35,685 bases of DNA from an uncultured Desulfovibrionaceae bacterium. GTDB lineage: Bacteria > Desulfobacterota > Desulfovibrionia > Desulfovibrionales > Desulfovibrionaceae. Location: NCBI GenBank assembly GCA_944324045.1, contig CALUUT010000062.1, forward strand, positions 1 through 35,685. Direction: 5' to 3'. Below are positions 17,215 through 25,838 of this stretch, piece by piece; within the stretch, counting starts at the first letter, position 1; every line of letters begins with the position of its first letter. A program made the position numbers and the translations under genes. A model generated the notes under the pieces. The model made no database searches, had not been told where the DNA came from, and worked only from the letters and a program-made list of their open reading frames with translations.

Positions 17215-19209
17215 ATGAACCACAAAATTCTGTTTACGCCCTATCATATCGGCAAACTGGAACTGAAAAACCGCTTTGCCATGGCGCCCATGGGGCCATT
17301 GGGGCTTGCCGACGCCGAAGGCGGATTCAATCAGCGCGGCATAGACTACTACACTGAGCGCGCCAAAGGCGGAACCGGGCTGATCATTACCGGGGTCACT
17401 TTTGTTGAAAATAAAATAGAGGAACACGGGATGCCGAATTGCCCGTGCCCCACGCATAACCCCGTGCAATTCGTGCGCACAGCGCGCGAGATGACCGAAC
17501 GCATCCATGCGTATGGCGCAAAAACATTCTTGCAATTATCCGGCGGATTCGGACGAGTCACCATCCCCACCAATCTTGGCGAATTTCCGCCAGTCGCGCC
17601 CTCTCCGATTCCGCATCGCTGGCTGAACAAAACATGCCGCGCTCTGAGCGCGGAAGAAATTCGCTACATTGTCAAAATGTTTGGCGAAGCCGCACATCAC
17701 GCCCAACGCGCCGGTTTTGACGGCATTGAAGTTCACGCCGTGCATGAGGGATATCTTATTGACCAGTTTGCCATTGCGCTATTCAATCAGCGCACGGACC
17801 AGTATGGCGGCTGTCTTGAAAACCGTCTGCGCTTTGCGCGCGAAATTGTCGAGGAAATCAAAACCTGCTGCGGCCCGGATTTTCCTGTGGCGCTGCGCTA
17901 CAGCCCCAAAAGCATGATGAAGGACTGGCGCGTCGGGGCATTGCCGGGAGAAACGTTCAGGGAAGCCGGACGCGACCTGGATGAAGGCGTTGAAGCCGCC
18001 AGGCTCCTGGTCGAATACGGTTATGACGCTTTGGACATTGATGTGGGAACCTATGACGCCTGGTGGTGGAACCATCCCCCCATGTATCAGGAAAAAGGTC
18101 TGTACCGGAAGTATGCCAAACTGATGAAAGATTCGGTGAATGTCCCCATTCTGATGGCCGGACGCATGGATGACCCGGACATGGCCGCAACCTGTATTGA
18201 AAACGGAACCTGCGACATCATCAGTCTGGGCCGCCCTCTGCTGGCGGACCCGGATTATGTCAACAAGGTTCGGTCCGGACGATATAATCAGGTACGGCCC
18301 TGCCTCTCCTGTCAGGAGGGATGCATGGGACGCATCCAAGAATATTCCATGCTCAATTGCGCGGTGAATCCTCAAGCCGCACGGGAACGGGATATGGCGT
18401 ACCGTCCCGTGCTCCGACCTAAAAAAATTCTGGTCGTCGGGGGCGGCGTGGCCGGTTGCGAAGCAGCGCGGGTGCTTGCCATACGCGGCCATGAGCCGCA
18501 TCTGCATGAAGCCGAAAGCAGACTGGGCGGCAATCTGATTCCGGGCGGCGTGCCGAAATTCAAAGAAGACGACCGCGCCCTTGTCGCATGGTACACGGAG
18601 GAGCTTGACAGGTTGCGCGTTCCCGTGACCCTGAACAGCGCAATGACCAGAAAGGACGCGCTGGCCGGAAAATATGACGCGGTCATTATCGCCACAGGCT
18701 CGACGCCCAGAATATTCCCGCTTGGCGATGACGCGCATGTGCATACGGCGGCGGACGTGCTCTCCGGCAAAAAACGTGTCGGGAACGCCGTCGCCATCAT
18801 AGGCGGTGGTCTTGTCGGTTGCGAGACCGCGCTCTGGCTTGCCGGACAGGGCAAACAGGTGGTTATTATTGAAGCCCTGAACAAGCTTCTGGCTGTCAAT
18901 GGTCCATTATGCCACGCCAACAGCGAAATGCTGGAAGCCCTGATTCCGTTCCATGGCGTCAAAGTCATAACGAACGCCAAAGCCCAGAAATTTGAAAATG
19001 GCGTGCTGCATGCCGAAACGCCAACCGGAGACTGTCATATTGAGGCGCAGGATGTGATCCTCTGCGTGGGCTACAAGGAAGAAAACAGCCTGTACAAGGA
19101 ATTGGAATTTGATATTCCGGAATTATATCTTCTAGGCGACGCGCGTCGCGTGGCCAACATCATGTATGCCATTTGGGATGCTTTTGAAGTCGCGAACCAT
19201 ATAGACTAA
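17215..19209 (+). CDS. OYE / 2,4-dienoyl-CoA reductase-like flavoenzyme
   Basis: A 664-residue three-part enzyme related to FadH, BaiCD and BaiH. Residues 1-355 form the FMN-binding old-yellow-enzyme barrel (MNHKILFTPYHIGKLELKNR, EVHAVHEGYLIDQF, RTDQYGGCLENR, SLGRPLLADPDYV). A [4Fe-4S] site of C-x2-C-x3-C-x11-C starts at Cys363 (CLSCQEGCMGR). Two dinucleotide-binding folds follow (ILVVGGGVAGCEAARVLA and VAIIGGGLVGCETALWLAG). Electrons pass from NAD(P)H via FAD and Fe-S to FMN to reduce an activated C=C bond; the substrate is unknown (enoyl-CoA, steroid and bile-acid compounds are known for relatives). ATG 17215 lies seven bases after AAGGAT; the earlier TTG at 17164 has no such site. Confidence 0.9.
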   Translation: MNHKILFTPYHIGKLELKNRFAMAPMGPLGLADAEGGFNQRGIDYYTERAKGGTGLIITGVTFVENKIEEHGMPNCPCPTHNPVQFVRTAREMTERIHAYGAKTFLQLSGGFGRVTIPTNLGEFPPVAPSPIPHRWLNKTCRALSAEEIRYIVKMFGEAAHHAQRAGFDGIEVHAVHEGYLIDQFAIALFNQRTDQYGGCLENRLRFAREIVEEIKTCCGPDFPVALRYSPKSMMKDWRVGALPGETFREAGRDLDEGVEAARLLVEYGYDALDIDVGTYDAWWWNHPPMYQEKGLYRKYAKLMKDSVNVPILMAGRMDDPDMAATCIENGTCDIISLGRPLLADPDYVNKVRSGRYNQVRPCLSCQEGCMGRIQEYSMLNCAVNPQAARERDMAYRPVLRPKKILVVGGGVAGCEAARVLAIRGHEPHLHEAESRLGGNLIPGGVPKFKEDDRALVAWYTEELDRLRVPVTLNSAMTRKDALAGKYDAVIIATGSTPRIFPLGDDAHVHTAADVLSGKKRVGNAVAIIGGGLVGCETALWLAGQGKQVVIIEALNKLLAVNGPLCHANSEMLEALIPFHGVKVITNAKAQKFENGVLHAETPTGDCHIEAQDVILCVGYKEENSLYKELEFDIPELYLLGDARRVANIMYAIWDAFEVANHID

Positions 19210-19288
19210 AATCCAGGCGTTGAACAGGCAGACTTAACAAAACGCCAGCCGTATAGTACAAACACGCAATGAAATTCAGGAGACTGAC

Positions 19289-20248
19289 ATGGCCGCAGAC
19301 ACAAACAATAAAACGGAAACAACCCCCACTCAATGTCCCGCAAAGACAGAGGGGACTCTTTTGCCTGCGGACAAGATAGAAATATCCCAAAAGCATGCAG
19401 GCTCTGTAAAGACGGGCATAAAGCCCGCGTCACCCTCAAAAAGGACGCTTTCTACTAAAACTCCCCTGAAAAGGGGTTCCGAAAAAACGGCAAAATGCGC
19501 AACCGCCGTGAAGCCTCAAAAAACAGATACGCCCGCAGAGCTCTCGCCTGCGCGGAGCGTCATTCCGGTTGGCGTTCAAGCTCAAACGCTTCCCGCAAAA
19601 AAAACTTCGTCCGATTCACAGCATAAAAAACAGCCCACCCCAAACGCGCCGGCTTTTGATGCCTCTGCCAGTGCGTCGTGCGAAAACACGTCAATAGCAG
19701 ACCAAAACAAACACGCCGCACAGGTCGAATTTCTGGCTGCAACCCTGTTCAGGGAGCTTGCAGCCGTGCATAATCTTGATGCGACGTGGGAACGGCGATT
19801 GCGCCTGGCCGCACGTTTCCATGATCTTGGCTGGAAAGACGGACGCAAAGGGCACCACAAAGCAAGCATGCGCATTATTGAACACGAAGATCTTGGCATT
19901 GATCCGTCTGATCGCCCCTTTGTGGCCCTGCTTGCCCGCTATCACCGCAAGGCATGGCCGTCACTAAAGCATAGACGCTTTGCCACGTTATGCAGCGACG
20001 ATCGAACGGCTGTGCGCACGCTTGCAGCAATTTTGCGCGTTGCCGACGCGTTGGACTACTCGCACGGAAATACAGTCAAGGAGCTCGCCCTCAGATTCCG
20101 GGAAAGCAAAAAGGGGAAAAGGCGGGCTGCCATTACCCTCATGTGCGCAGGGGATGCATCCGCTGAAATAGCCCGCGCCTTGGAAAAAGGCGATTTATTT
20201 GAAGACGTCTTTCACATGGAGCTGCGTATCTCGTGTCAGGATTCATAA
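19289..20248 (+). CDS. HD-domain protein with long disordered N-terminus
   Basis: A 319-residue protein. Residues 1-145 are rich in Lys, Thr, Ser, Pro and Ala, with no hydrophobic core, and are probably disordered. Residues about 148-319 form an HD-type domain: LAARFHDLGWKDGRKGHHKA (His178-Asp179), FVALLARYHRKAWP, TLAAILRVADALDYSHGN, and a basic/acidic tail. This domain resembles the C-terminal HD domain of the next gene's product (see findings). The ATG follows AGGAGACTGAC. Its last 16 bases overlap the Ppx/GppA gene, so the two are translationally coupled. The activity is unknown: phosphohydrolase on nucleotides or polyphosphate is plausible, and a regulatory subunit is equally possible. 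Confidence 0.72.
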   Translation: MAADTNNKTETTPTQCPAKTEGTLLPADKIEISQKHAGSVKTGIKPASPSKRTLSTKTPLKRGSEKTAKCATAVKPQKTDTPAELSPARSVIPVGVQAQTLPAKKTSSDSQHKKQPTPNAPAFDASASASCENTSIADQNKHAAQVEFLAATLFRELAAVHNLDATWERRLRLAARFHDLGWKDGRKGHHKASMRIIEHEDLGIDPSDRPFVALLARYHRKAWPSLKHRRFATLCSDDRTAVRTLAAILRVADALDYSHGNTVKELALRFRESKKGKRRAAITLMCAGDASAEIARALEKGDLFEDVFHMELRISCQDS

Positions 20249-21831
20249 CAGACAGCCGGCATTACGCCGGACGGGTGCTTGGCATCATCGACCTTGGAAG
20301 CAATTCGGCCAGACTTATGCTGGTGCGCGTTCATCCGGATTCCTCAAGCACTGTGCTCAACCAGGTCAAACATATGGTGCGGCTTGGCGAGGGCGGATTC
20401 ACGGAAAACCGTCTTCAGGAAGCGGCCATGGCGCGCGCCATAGAAGTTCTTGAAGGGTTTGCAAAAATGTGCGCCGTATACGGCGCGCAGGAAGTGCTGG
20501 CCATAACCACGGCAGCCGTGCGCGACGCGTCCAATGGAACGGAGTTCATACACCGCGCGTATGCCTGCACTGGCATCCACCTGACGGTTATTTCCGGCAT
20601 GGAAGAGGCCCGGCTCATTTATCTTGGCGTGTCCGGCGGGCTCCCGCACAGTTCTCAGCCGCGACTGTTTGTGGATATCGGCGGCGGCAGCACGGAATTG
20701 ATCGTGGGGGATTCGCATGCGCATTACAGCCTTGATTCCCTTAAAATCGGCTGTGTACGCCTGACCAACCAGTTTTTTGGAGACGACGCCGGTCCTGTTT
20801 CCCCTAAGCGATATGCAACATTGCGGGAATACATCCGGAATGAGGCTGTGCATGCGTTCCAGCGTCTGCGCCCCTTTGCCCTGACCGAAGCCGTCGGCAG
20901 CTCCGGAACCATCCAGAGTCTTTTTGGAATTGCATCCATGGCGGAAAATGGGGAGAATCGTCTCGCCTCCGCTGCAAACGGCGCGGACAGGGTCTTGTCC
21001 TTTACCGGATTGCAAGCCGCCGCGCAAAAGCTTTGCGCCATGACGCTGAATGAGCGCCGGGCCATTCCAGGCATCAATCCAGGTCGGGCCCAAGTTATTG
21101 TGGCCGGCGCCGCAATCCTTGAAACCATCATGGAAGAACAACGCCTTGAGTGCATCGCCGTAAGTTCCCGCAACCTGCAGCATGGCATTCTTGCGGACTA
21201 TCTCATGCGCGCTTTTCCGGAACGCCTGAATGGAGAACTTTCAGTCCGGGAACAAAGCGTGCTTGGTCTTGCGCAAAACTGTCGTTTTGAAAAACAGCAT
21301 GCGCTGCACGTCACGGCCCTGGCGCTTGAACTTTTTGACAGCGCCCGCGCTTTGAACCTGCACAGGGCCGACAGCGAAGCCCGCGAACTTTTGCGTTATG
21401 CGGCCCTGCTGCACGATATCGGCATTTTCATCGCCTTTACGGATCATCACGCTCATAGCCGGTATCTTATCCACAATACGGAGCTTCTGGGCTTTACGGC
21501 GAGAGATATTGATATCATCGCCAACATAGCGTATGCCCACCGTAAACGGCCATCCAAAAAAGACGCCATACTGGCAGGATTGGATGAAGACGCCGCGGAA
21601 CTGGTCCGCTTGCTGTGTATCTTTCTTATTCTCGCCGAACGACTCGACAGGAGTCACTGCGGGCTTGTGCGCGCAGCCCGCTTTGCCTCACGCGGCGAAG
21701 AACTCATGCTTATCATTGATGCTTGCGGTCCCTGCCCTATTGAACTTCTTGCTGTGGACAGAGCCCGGAAGCAGATTGAAAAAAGTTTCGGCAAAGACAT
21801 AACAATCCACATTCTTGGGCAAAACGTTTAA
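20233..21831 (+). CDS. Ppx/GppA phosphatase with C-terminal HD domain
   Basis: A 532-residue protein of the exopolyphosphatase/guanosine pentaphosphatase family. The ASKHA-fold ATPase-like part (about 1-310) has phosphate-binding loops GIIDLGSNSARLML and VDIGGGSTELIVG, GSSGTIQSLFG and SSRNLQHGILADYL. The C-terminal part (about 340-532) is an HD domain: YAALLHDIGIFIAFTDHHAH, NIAYAHRKRPSKKD, LLCIFLILAERLDRSHCG. It probably hydrolyses polyphosphate or pppGpp; sequence cannot separate these. It begins at a GTG inside the end of the preceding HD gene. ppk1 lies about 8 kb upstream in the same orientation, so synthesis and breakdown genes are not in one operon. The convergent exonuclease gene ends 69 bases away. 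Confidence 0.88.
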   Translation: MSGFITDSRHYAGRVLGIIDLGSNSARLMLVRVHPDSSSTVLNQVKHMVRLGEGGFTENRLQEAAMARAIEVLEGFAKMCAVYGAQEVLAITTAAVRDASNGTEFIHRAYACTGIHLTVISGMEEARLIYLGVSGGLPHSSQPRLFVDIGGGSTELIVGDSHAHYSLDSLKIGCVRLTNQFFGDDAGPVSPKRYATLREYIRNEAVHAFQRLRPFALTEAVGSSGTIQSLFGIASMAENGENRLASAANGADRVLSFTGLQAAAQKLCAMTLNERRAIPGINPGRAQVIVAGAAILETIMEEQRLECIAVSSRNLQHGILADYLMRAFPERLNGELSVREQSVLGLAQNCRFEKQHALHVTALALELFDSARALNLHRADSEARELLRYAALLHDIGIFIAFTDHHAHSRYLIHNTELLGFTARDIDIIANIAYAHRKRPSKKDAILAGLDEDAAELVRLLCIFLILAERLDRSHCGLVRAARFASRGEELMLIIDACGPCPIELLAVDRARKQIEKSFGKDITIHILGQNV

Positions 21832-21899
21832 AAAATTCTCTTGCGCATAAAAGCAGGCCCGGGCGGCCCATGCGCTCCAGGAGGCATAACGCCAATTCT

Positions 21900-22490
21900 T
21901 TAAAATGCGATTCCGTCCTTCTGAAGCTGAAGCAGAATCTGCGCGGCGGCCATGGCATCCGCGCCGGCATGATGATGTTTAAGTTCAATGCCTAAATGCG
22001 CGCATACGGCATCCAGTCTATACGACGGCAATTGCAACGCCCGACGGGCGGCGCGCAATGTGCATATAAACGGAATATCCGGAATCGGAATGCCGGCCGC
22101 TGCGCAGCATCCATGGAGAATACGCCGGTCAAAAGGCGCATTATGCGCCGCCAGAAAATTGACGCCCGCAAGGCGTGCATGGATTTCCGGCCACAACTCG
22201 ACAAATGCCGGACTATTTTTGACATGGGACCATGTGAGTCCGTGGATATGGGAAAAATACATGCGTCTTCGCGGCGGACGGATAAGACTGTAAAACATAT
22301 CCGCCACACGACCGCCGCACACCTTGACCAGGCCCACCGCGCATGCGCTGTCGGCTTCATAATCCGCAGTTTCAAAATCAATCGCCGCATACGCCGCACC
22401 TACTGGCACAATCATGCTCTGACTTTTTTGCTCTTTTGCTGAAAAAAGACTGAGCGCGGCACACCGTCCGCACTTAAAAGAAAAGCCCAT
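21900..22490 (-). CDS. DEDDh 3'-5' exonuclease (DnaQ-like)
   Basis: A 196-residue DnaQ-family exonuclease with all catalytic positions present: Asp38 and Glu40 in AAIDFETAD, Asp121 in AAHNAPFDRR, and His173 and Asp178 in HHHAGADA. The classic core is preceded by 25 residues (MGFSFKCGRCAALSLF...) that include a CxxC pair. The start at 22490 has GGAG seven bases upstream, inside the end of the YheT gene, so translation is likely coupled to it. Starting at the second Met (22415) would remove the extension, but its ribosome-binding site is weaker. The family includes proofreading subunits, exonuclease X and repair nucleases; the exact role is open. Confidence 0.85.
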   Translation of the reverse strand: MGFSFKCGRCAALSLFSAKEQKSQSMIVPVGAAYAAIDFETADYEADSACAVGLVKVCGGRVADMFYSLIRPPRRRMYFSHIHGLTWSHVKNSPAFVELWPEIHARLAGVNFLAAHNAPFDRRILHGCCAAAGIPIPDIPFICTLRAARRALQLPSYRLDAVCAHLGIELKHHHAGADAMAAAQILLQLQKDGIAF

Positions 22491-22493
22491 CGC

Positions 22494-23624
22494 TCACTCC
22501 GCATCCGGCTGTCTCATACTCAGTATTTCCGGACTCAACGGCTCCTCAAGCAACCGCTCCGCCAAAAACCCGCTCAAACGTTTTTCAGCCCATGTGACTT
22601 CGCAGCGCAGCGTCTCCGTAAAGCCCACATGCCCGCCGGAACAAGGCGCTTCCAGATAAAGCATCCCGCTTTGCTCCGCCTCTTTAAACGGATAGCAGGA
22701 TTCGGATAAAAACGGATCATTACGCGCATTGACCAGCAGCGTGGGCACATCTATCCGGAGCAGATGCGGTCGGGAACTGCTTTTTCGCCAGTAGTCCTGC
22801 GCGGATTCAAAACCAAAGACCTGCGCTGTATAGCGATTGTCGAACTGGGTAAAGGTATGCATATGCTCCAGTCCGTCAATCGGATACAAATCAGGATACT
22901 GTTTGTTTTTTATTTTAATCTTTTCCTTCAGGGTGCGCATGAAATATTCCATATAAGGCAGGCACTCCAGACTTTCCAGTTTTTGCGCAGCTCCAAGCAT
23001 ATCGCAGGGGACCGAAAACGCCGCGGCGGCTCTGACCTCTTGAGGAACCTGGTCCGAATCCCGTCCCAGAAAGTTGAGAATCTGATTCCCGCCCATACTA
23101 AAGCCAACCAGAGCGATGCGCCGATATCCCCATTCCACGGCTTTTGCAATCACGAACGCCAAATCTCTGGTTTCCCCGGAATGATATAATTCAGGCCTGC
23201 GATTACATTCGCCGCTGCAACAACGAAAGTTCCAGGCCAACGCATCGATTCCAAGCCCCACGGCCACACGTACGGCGGCGCGAATATAATTTCTGCGGGA
23301 ATTGCCCTCAAGTCCATGACTTACAATTATCAAACACGGATTCGCATCCCCCGGCCTGAATCCCTTGTCCGGAGAGGGCGGCGCCGGACGCGGCGGAATC
23401 GCTATATGCCGCGAGTCATAGATATCGGATACGCCTGTCAAGTTCGCCGCTTTGGATGCCTGCGTAAGATCCACATCCAAAAAGTCGCCATCCGGCGTGT
23501 TTATTCTCAACCTTTCCTGTATAATTGGAATTTTTCTTCTGAATAAAACAGGAATAATGGTTTGAATATGTCCGTTTCGCAAGAAAAACGGCGGACGGAA
23601 TGTGGATGACTCAAGAACCGGCAT
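22494..23624 (-). CDS. YheT-family alpha/beta hydrolase
   Basis: A 376-residue serine hydrolase of the YheT/UPF0017 family. It opens with FRPPFFLRNGHIQTI, a family hallmark. The catalytic triad is Ser176 in VGFSMGGN, Asp303 in NARNDPF and His332 in GGHVGF. NGL-like and WNFRCCSGECNRRPELYHSG segments also match. Relatives are thought to be esterases or thioesterases; the substrate is unknown. A longer frame runs to 23864, but the ATG at 23624 is preceded by GGAG seven bases upstream and the protein then begins at the conserved domain, so this start was chosen. The exonuclease starts four bases after its stop. Confidence 0.88.
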   Translation of the reverse strand: MPVLESSTFRPPFFLRNGHIQTIIPVLFRRKIPIIQERLRINTPDGDFLDVDLTQASKAANLTGVSDIYDSRHIAIPPRPAPPSPDKGFRPGDANPCLIIVSHGLEGNSRRNYIRAAVRVAVGLGIDALAWNFRCCSGECNRRPELYHSGETRDLAFVIAKAVEWGYRRIALVGFSMGGNQILNFLGRDSDQVPQEVRAAAAFSVPCDMLGAAQKLESLECLPYMEYFMRTLKEKIKIKNKQYPDLYPIDGLEHMHTFTQFDNRYTAQVFGFESAQDYWRKSSSRPHLLRIDVPTLLVNARNDPFLSESCYPFKEAEQSGMLYLEAPCSGGHVGFTETLRCEVTWAEKRLSGFLAERLLEEPLSPEILSMRQPDAE

Positions 23625-23851
23625 GGCGCTACTCCAAACCGACTGAAATTTTTCCCAAAAATTGCGTGGCGGCGTCATGCGCAATTCCGACGGCACGGCC
23701 GGATTAAACATAATGTCAGTCATAAAAGGCAAAACGCACGCGCAGACCTGATGGAGTGACAATATTTCGGGGTTTGCATACAATAACGGCGCGCATTCTG
23801 AAAAATGCCGTTCGCATAACGCCCGAATCAGTATAGAAAAGAGGAAAACGC

Positions 23852-25060
23852 ATGTCCAGAACAACAGCCCGGCAAGGAACCATATGCATTCTTGGAGCCG
23901 GCCCTTCCGGACTCATGGCGGCAACGCGCGCGGCACGCTCCGGAGTGCGCGTCCTGCTTGTGGACCACGCCCGCTATCCTGGGAAAAAACTGCGCATCAG
24001 CGGCGGCGGCAAAGCCAATATCACCAATCTTGATATTTCCTGGAAAAATTACGCGGGAGCGAACCCCAAGTTTGTTCATCACGCTCTGAAGACGTTTTCC
24101 CCAAAACATATGCTGGACTGGCTTGAACGCCGAAACATTCCGGTGGAACAGCGGGAATACAACCAGATTTTCTGCAAACGTTCGGCTGAAGACGTACTGA
24201 CCGCGCTTTTGCAGGAAGCCCGCAACGCAGGAGCACAATTGCTTTTCTCCCGCCGCATCGAAGGCGCGTCTCGTACGCCTGACGGCAAAGGATTTGAAAT
24301 ACAGACCGACGCCGGCTCAATCGCCTGCGATTTTCTGGTGCTTGCGCTGGGTTCCCCGGCATGGCCTAAGGCCGGCGCCACGGACCTTGGCGCAAGGCTC
24401 GCCTGCCGCCTTGGCCATAAGATCATCCCTTTTGCCCCGGCATTGACGCCCTTGATCATGCCTGATGATTGGGCGCTTAACGGACTTAGCGGCATCAGCC
24501 TTTTGGCCGGCGTATCCTGCGGCGGACATGTTTTCCGGCAGCCTGTGCTGTTTACGCACAAAGGCATGAGCGGGCCGGGAATGCTCCAGGCGTCGTTATA
24601 CTGGAAACCGGGCATGCCCATCACCATGGATTTCCTTCCCCAGACAAAAATCAAGACCGAGGCTGAAAAATGGGGAAAATTGCGGCTTGTCTCCCTGCTC
24701 TGCCGCACTCTTCCGGACAGGTTGGCCCACAAACTTCTTGAAAATCCTACTATCCCCAACCTGTCGCAACTTGGCGAACGCAAAGTTGCGGAACTCTCCA
24801 GAGAGCACTGGGAATCCATACACGCCGCAATTCATGCGTTTACCGTCACCCCACGCGCAACCGGCGGCATGGCGTGCGCCGAAGCGGCCTCAGGCGGGGT
24901 GGACACAGCCGACATTTCCCCACGGACCATGGAAAGCCGCCTTGTTCCCGGATTATTCATTATTGGCGAACTATTGGATATAACCGGCAACTTGGGCGGA
25001 TTCAATCTGCACTGGGCGTTTGCATCAGGAGCGGTTGCCGGAAATGCGCTGGCCTCATAA
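23852..25060 (+). CDS. HI0933/BaiN-family FAD flavoprotein
   Basis: A 402-residue flavoprotein of the NAD(P)/FAD-dependent oxidoreductase group that includes HI0933, YhiN and BaiN. The N-terminal FAD-binding fold is CILGAGPSGLMAATRAARSG, followed by the family motif KLRISGGGKANITNL. The middle part (LALGSPAWPKAGATDLG) and the C-terminal GELLDITGNLGGFNLHWAFA with its final glycine-rich loop are typical. BaiN relatives reduce bile-acid intermediates, but most members are unassigned. The ATG follows AGAGGAAAACGC. It is divergent from yheT across 227 bases. Confidence 0.88.
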   Translation: MSRTTARQGTICILGAGPSGLMAATRAARSGVRVLLVDHARYPGKKLRISGGGKANITNLDISWKNYAGANPKFVHHALKTFSPKHMLDWLERRNIPVEQREYNQIFCKRSAEDVLTALLQEARNAGAQLLFSRRIEGASRTPDGKGFEIQTDAGSIACDFLVLALGSPAWPKAGATDLGARLACRLGHKIIPFAPALTPLIMPDDWALNGLSGISLLAGVSCGGHVFRQPVLFTHKGMSGPGMLQASLYWKPGMPITMDFLPQTKIKTEAEKWGKLRLVSLLCRTLPDRLAHKLLENPTIPNLSQLGERKVAELSREHWESIHAAIHAFTVTPRATGGMACAEAASGGVDTADISPRTMESRLVPGLFIIGELLDITGNLGGFNLHWAFASGAVAGNALAS

Positions 25061-25171
25061 AAAAATCGTTAATACATGTCGCGCCCGCGTTGTTCTCCCG
25101 TCCGGAAAATCGATTCTGCACAATATGTATGCAAAAATCCTCGGACAAACCTGTTTTTCCTCAGTCGGGCT

Positions 25172-25200
25172 TTGACTTTCATACGTTTGAAACGTATTAC
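25172..25200 (+). promoter_or_regulatory. Candidate dut promoter with palindromic operator
   Basis: TTGACT (25172-25177) and TATTAC (25195-25200) are spaced by 17 bases. Between and overlapping them lies ATACGTTTGAAACGTAT (25181-25197), a perfect palindrome with 8-base arms and one central base. A dimeric repressor bound there would block the promoter. The -10 box is only a 4/6 match, so the promoter itself is tentative; the palindrome is directly visible. Confidence 0.4.
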
Positions 25201-25244
25201 TTTTCACCTGTGACCTATCGGCATTTCCATTTTGAGGAGGCTTT

Positions 25245-25754
25245 ATGGTTTCTTTTGCATACAGCGCCCCGGAAATACGGGTTAACGTCCTGTTCCTACG
25301 CGATGCCGCAACCATGTATGCCGCGGACAATCAAAACGATGAGCCGGAAACGCTGCTTGCCCCATCCACCCGAAATTCCGCCGGAATCGATCTGCGCGCG
25401 GATCTGGAAAAAGAACTCGCAGTCGAGCCGGGCGCGCGCGTCGCCATCCCGACCGGGATTGCAATCGAACCGCTGATTTCAGGAATCGCGGGATTCATAT
25501 ACTCCCGCAGCGGTCTTGGCGCAAAACAGGGATTGACTGTAGCTCAGGGCGTGGGCGTGATTGACCCGGACTACCGGGGAGAACTTATCACGTGGTTTCT
25601 CAACACATCCGACAAAACCATACTGATACGCCGGGGCGACAGAATAGCGCAGCTTATCTTCCAGCCTTTCCGACGACCGCGCTTTATCAGAGTCAATCAG
25701 CTTGGAGAGACGTCCCGCGGAAGCGGCGGCTTCGGGCACACCGGCGTACGCTGA
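25245..25754 (+). CDS. dut: dUTP diphosphatase (dUTPase)
   Basis: A 169-residue trimeric dUTPase that turns dUTP into dUMP, keeping uracil out of DNA and feeding thymidylate synthesis. Motifs are visible in order: NSAGIDLRADL, YSRSGLGAKQGLTV, GVIDPDYRGEL, RRGDRIAQLIFQP, and the arm motif RGSGGFGHTG that closes over a neighbour's active site. The first 35 residues are longer than in E. coli. The ATG follows GAGGAGGCTTT. It may form one transcript with argD, which starts 84 bases downstream. Confidence 0.94.
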   Translation: MVSFAYSAPEIRVNVLFLRDAATMYAADNQNDEPETLLAPSTRNSAGIDLRADLEKELAVEPGARVAIPTGIAIEPLISGIAGFIYSRSGLGAKQGLTVAQGVGVIDPDYRGELITWFLNTSDKTILIRRGDRIAQLIFQPFRRPRFIRVNQLGETSRGSGGFGHTGVR

Positions 25755-25838
25755 AATGCTTCCGGTCATATTTTCAATTCTTGCGCCAACCGCCATACAA
25801 TTTCAACTGAACGCCGCCATGCGGCAGGAGAATACAGC

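Noticed and set aside
17779-18744. Minus-strand 321-codon ORF inside the OYE-like gene
   Set aside because: It is the antisense shadow of a gene with complete cofactor motifs; no ribosome-binding site or recognisable domain.
20344-21183. Minus-strand 279-codon ORF inside the Ppx/GppA gene
   Set aside because: It is a shadow of a well-supported catalytic gene; its residues show no domain and no start signal.
23625-23864. N-terminal extension of the YheT-like gene to 23864
   Set aside because: The extension has no family match, no ribosome-binding site, and runs into the divergent flavoprotein start; the ATG at 23624 has GGAG at the right distance.
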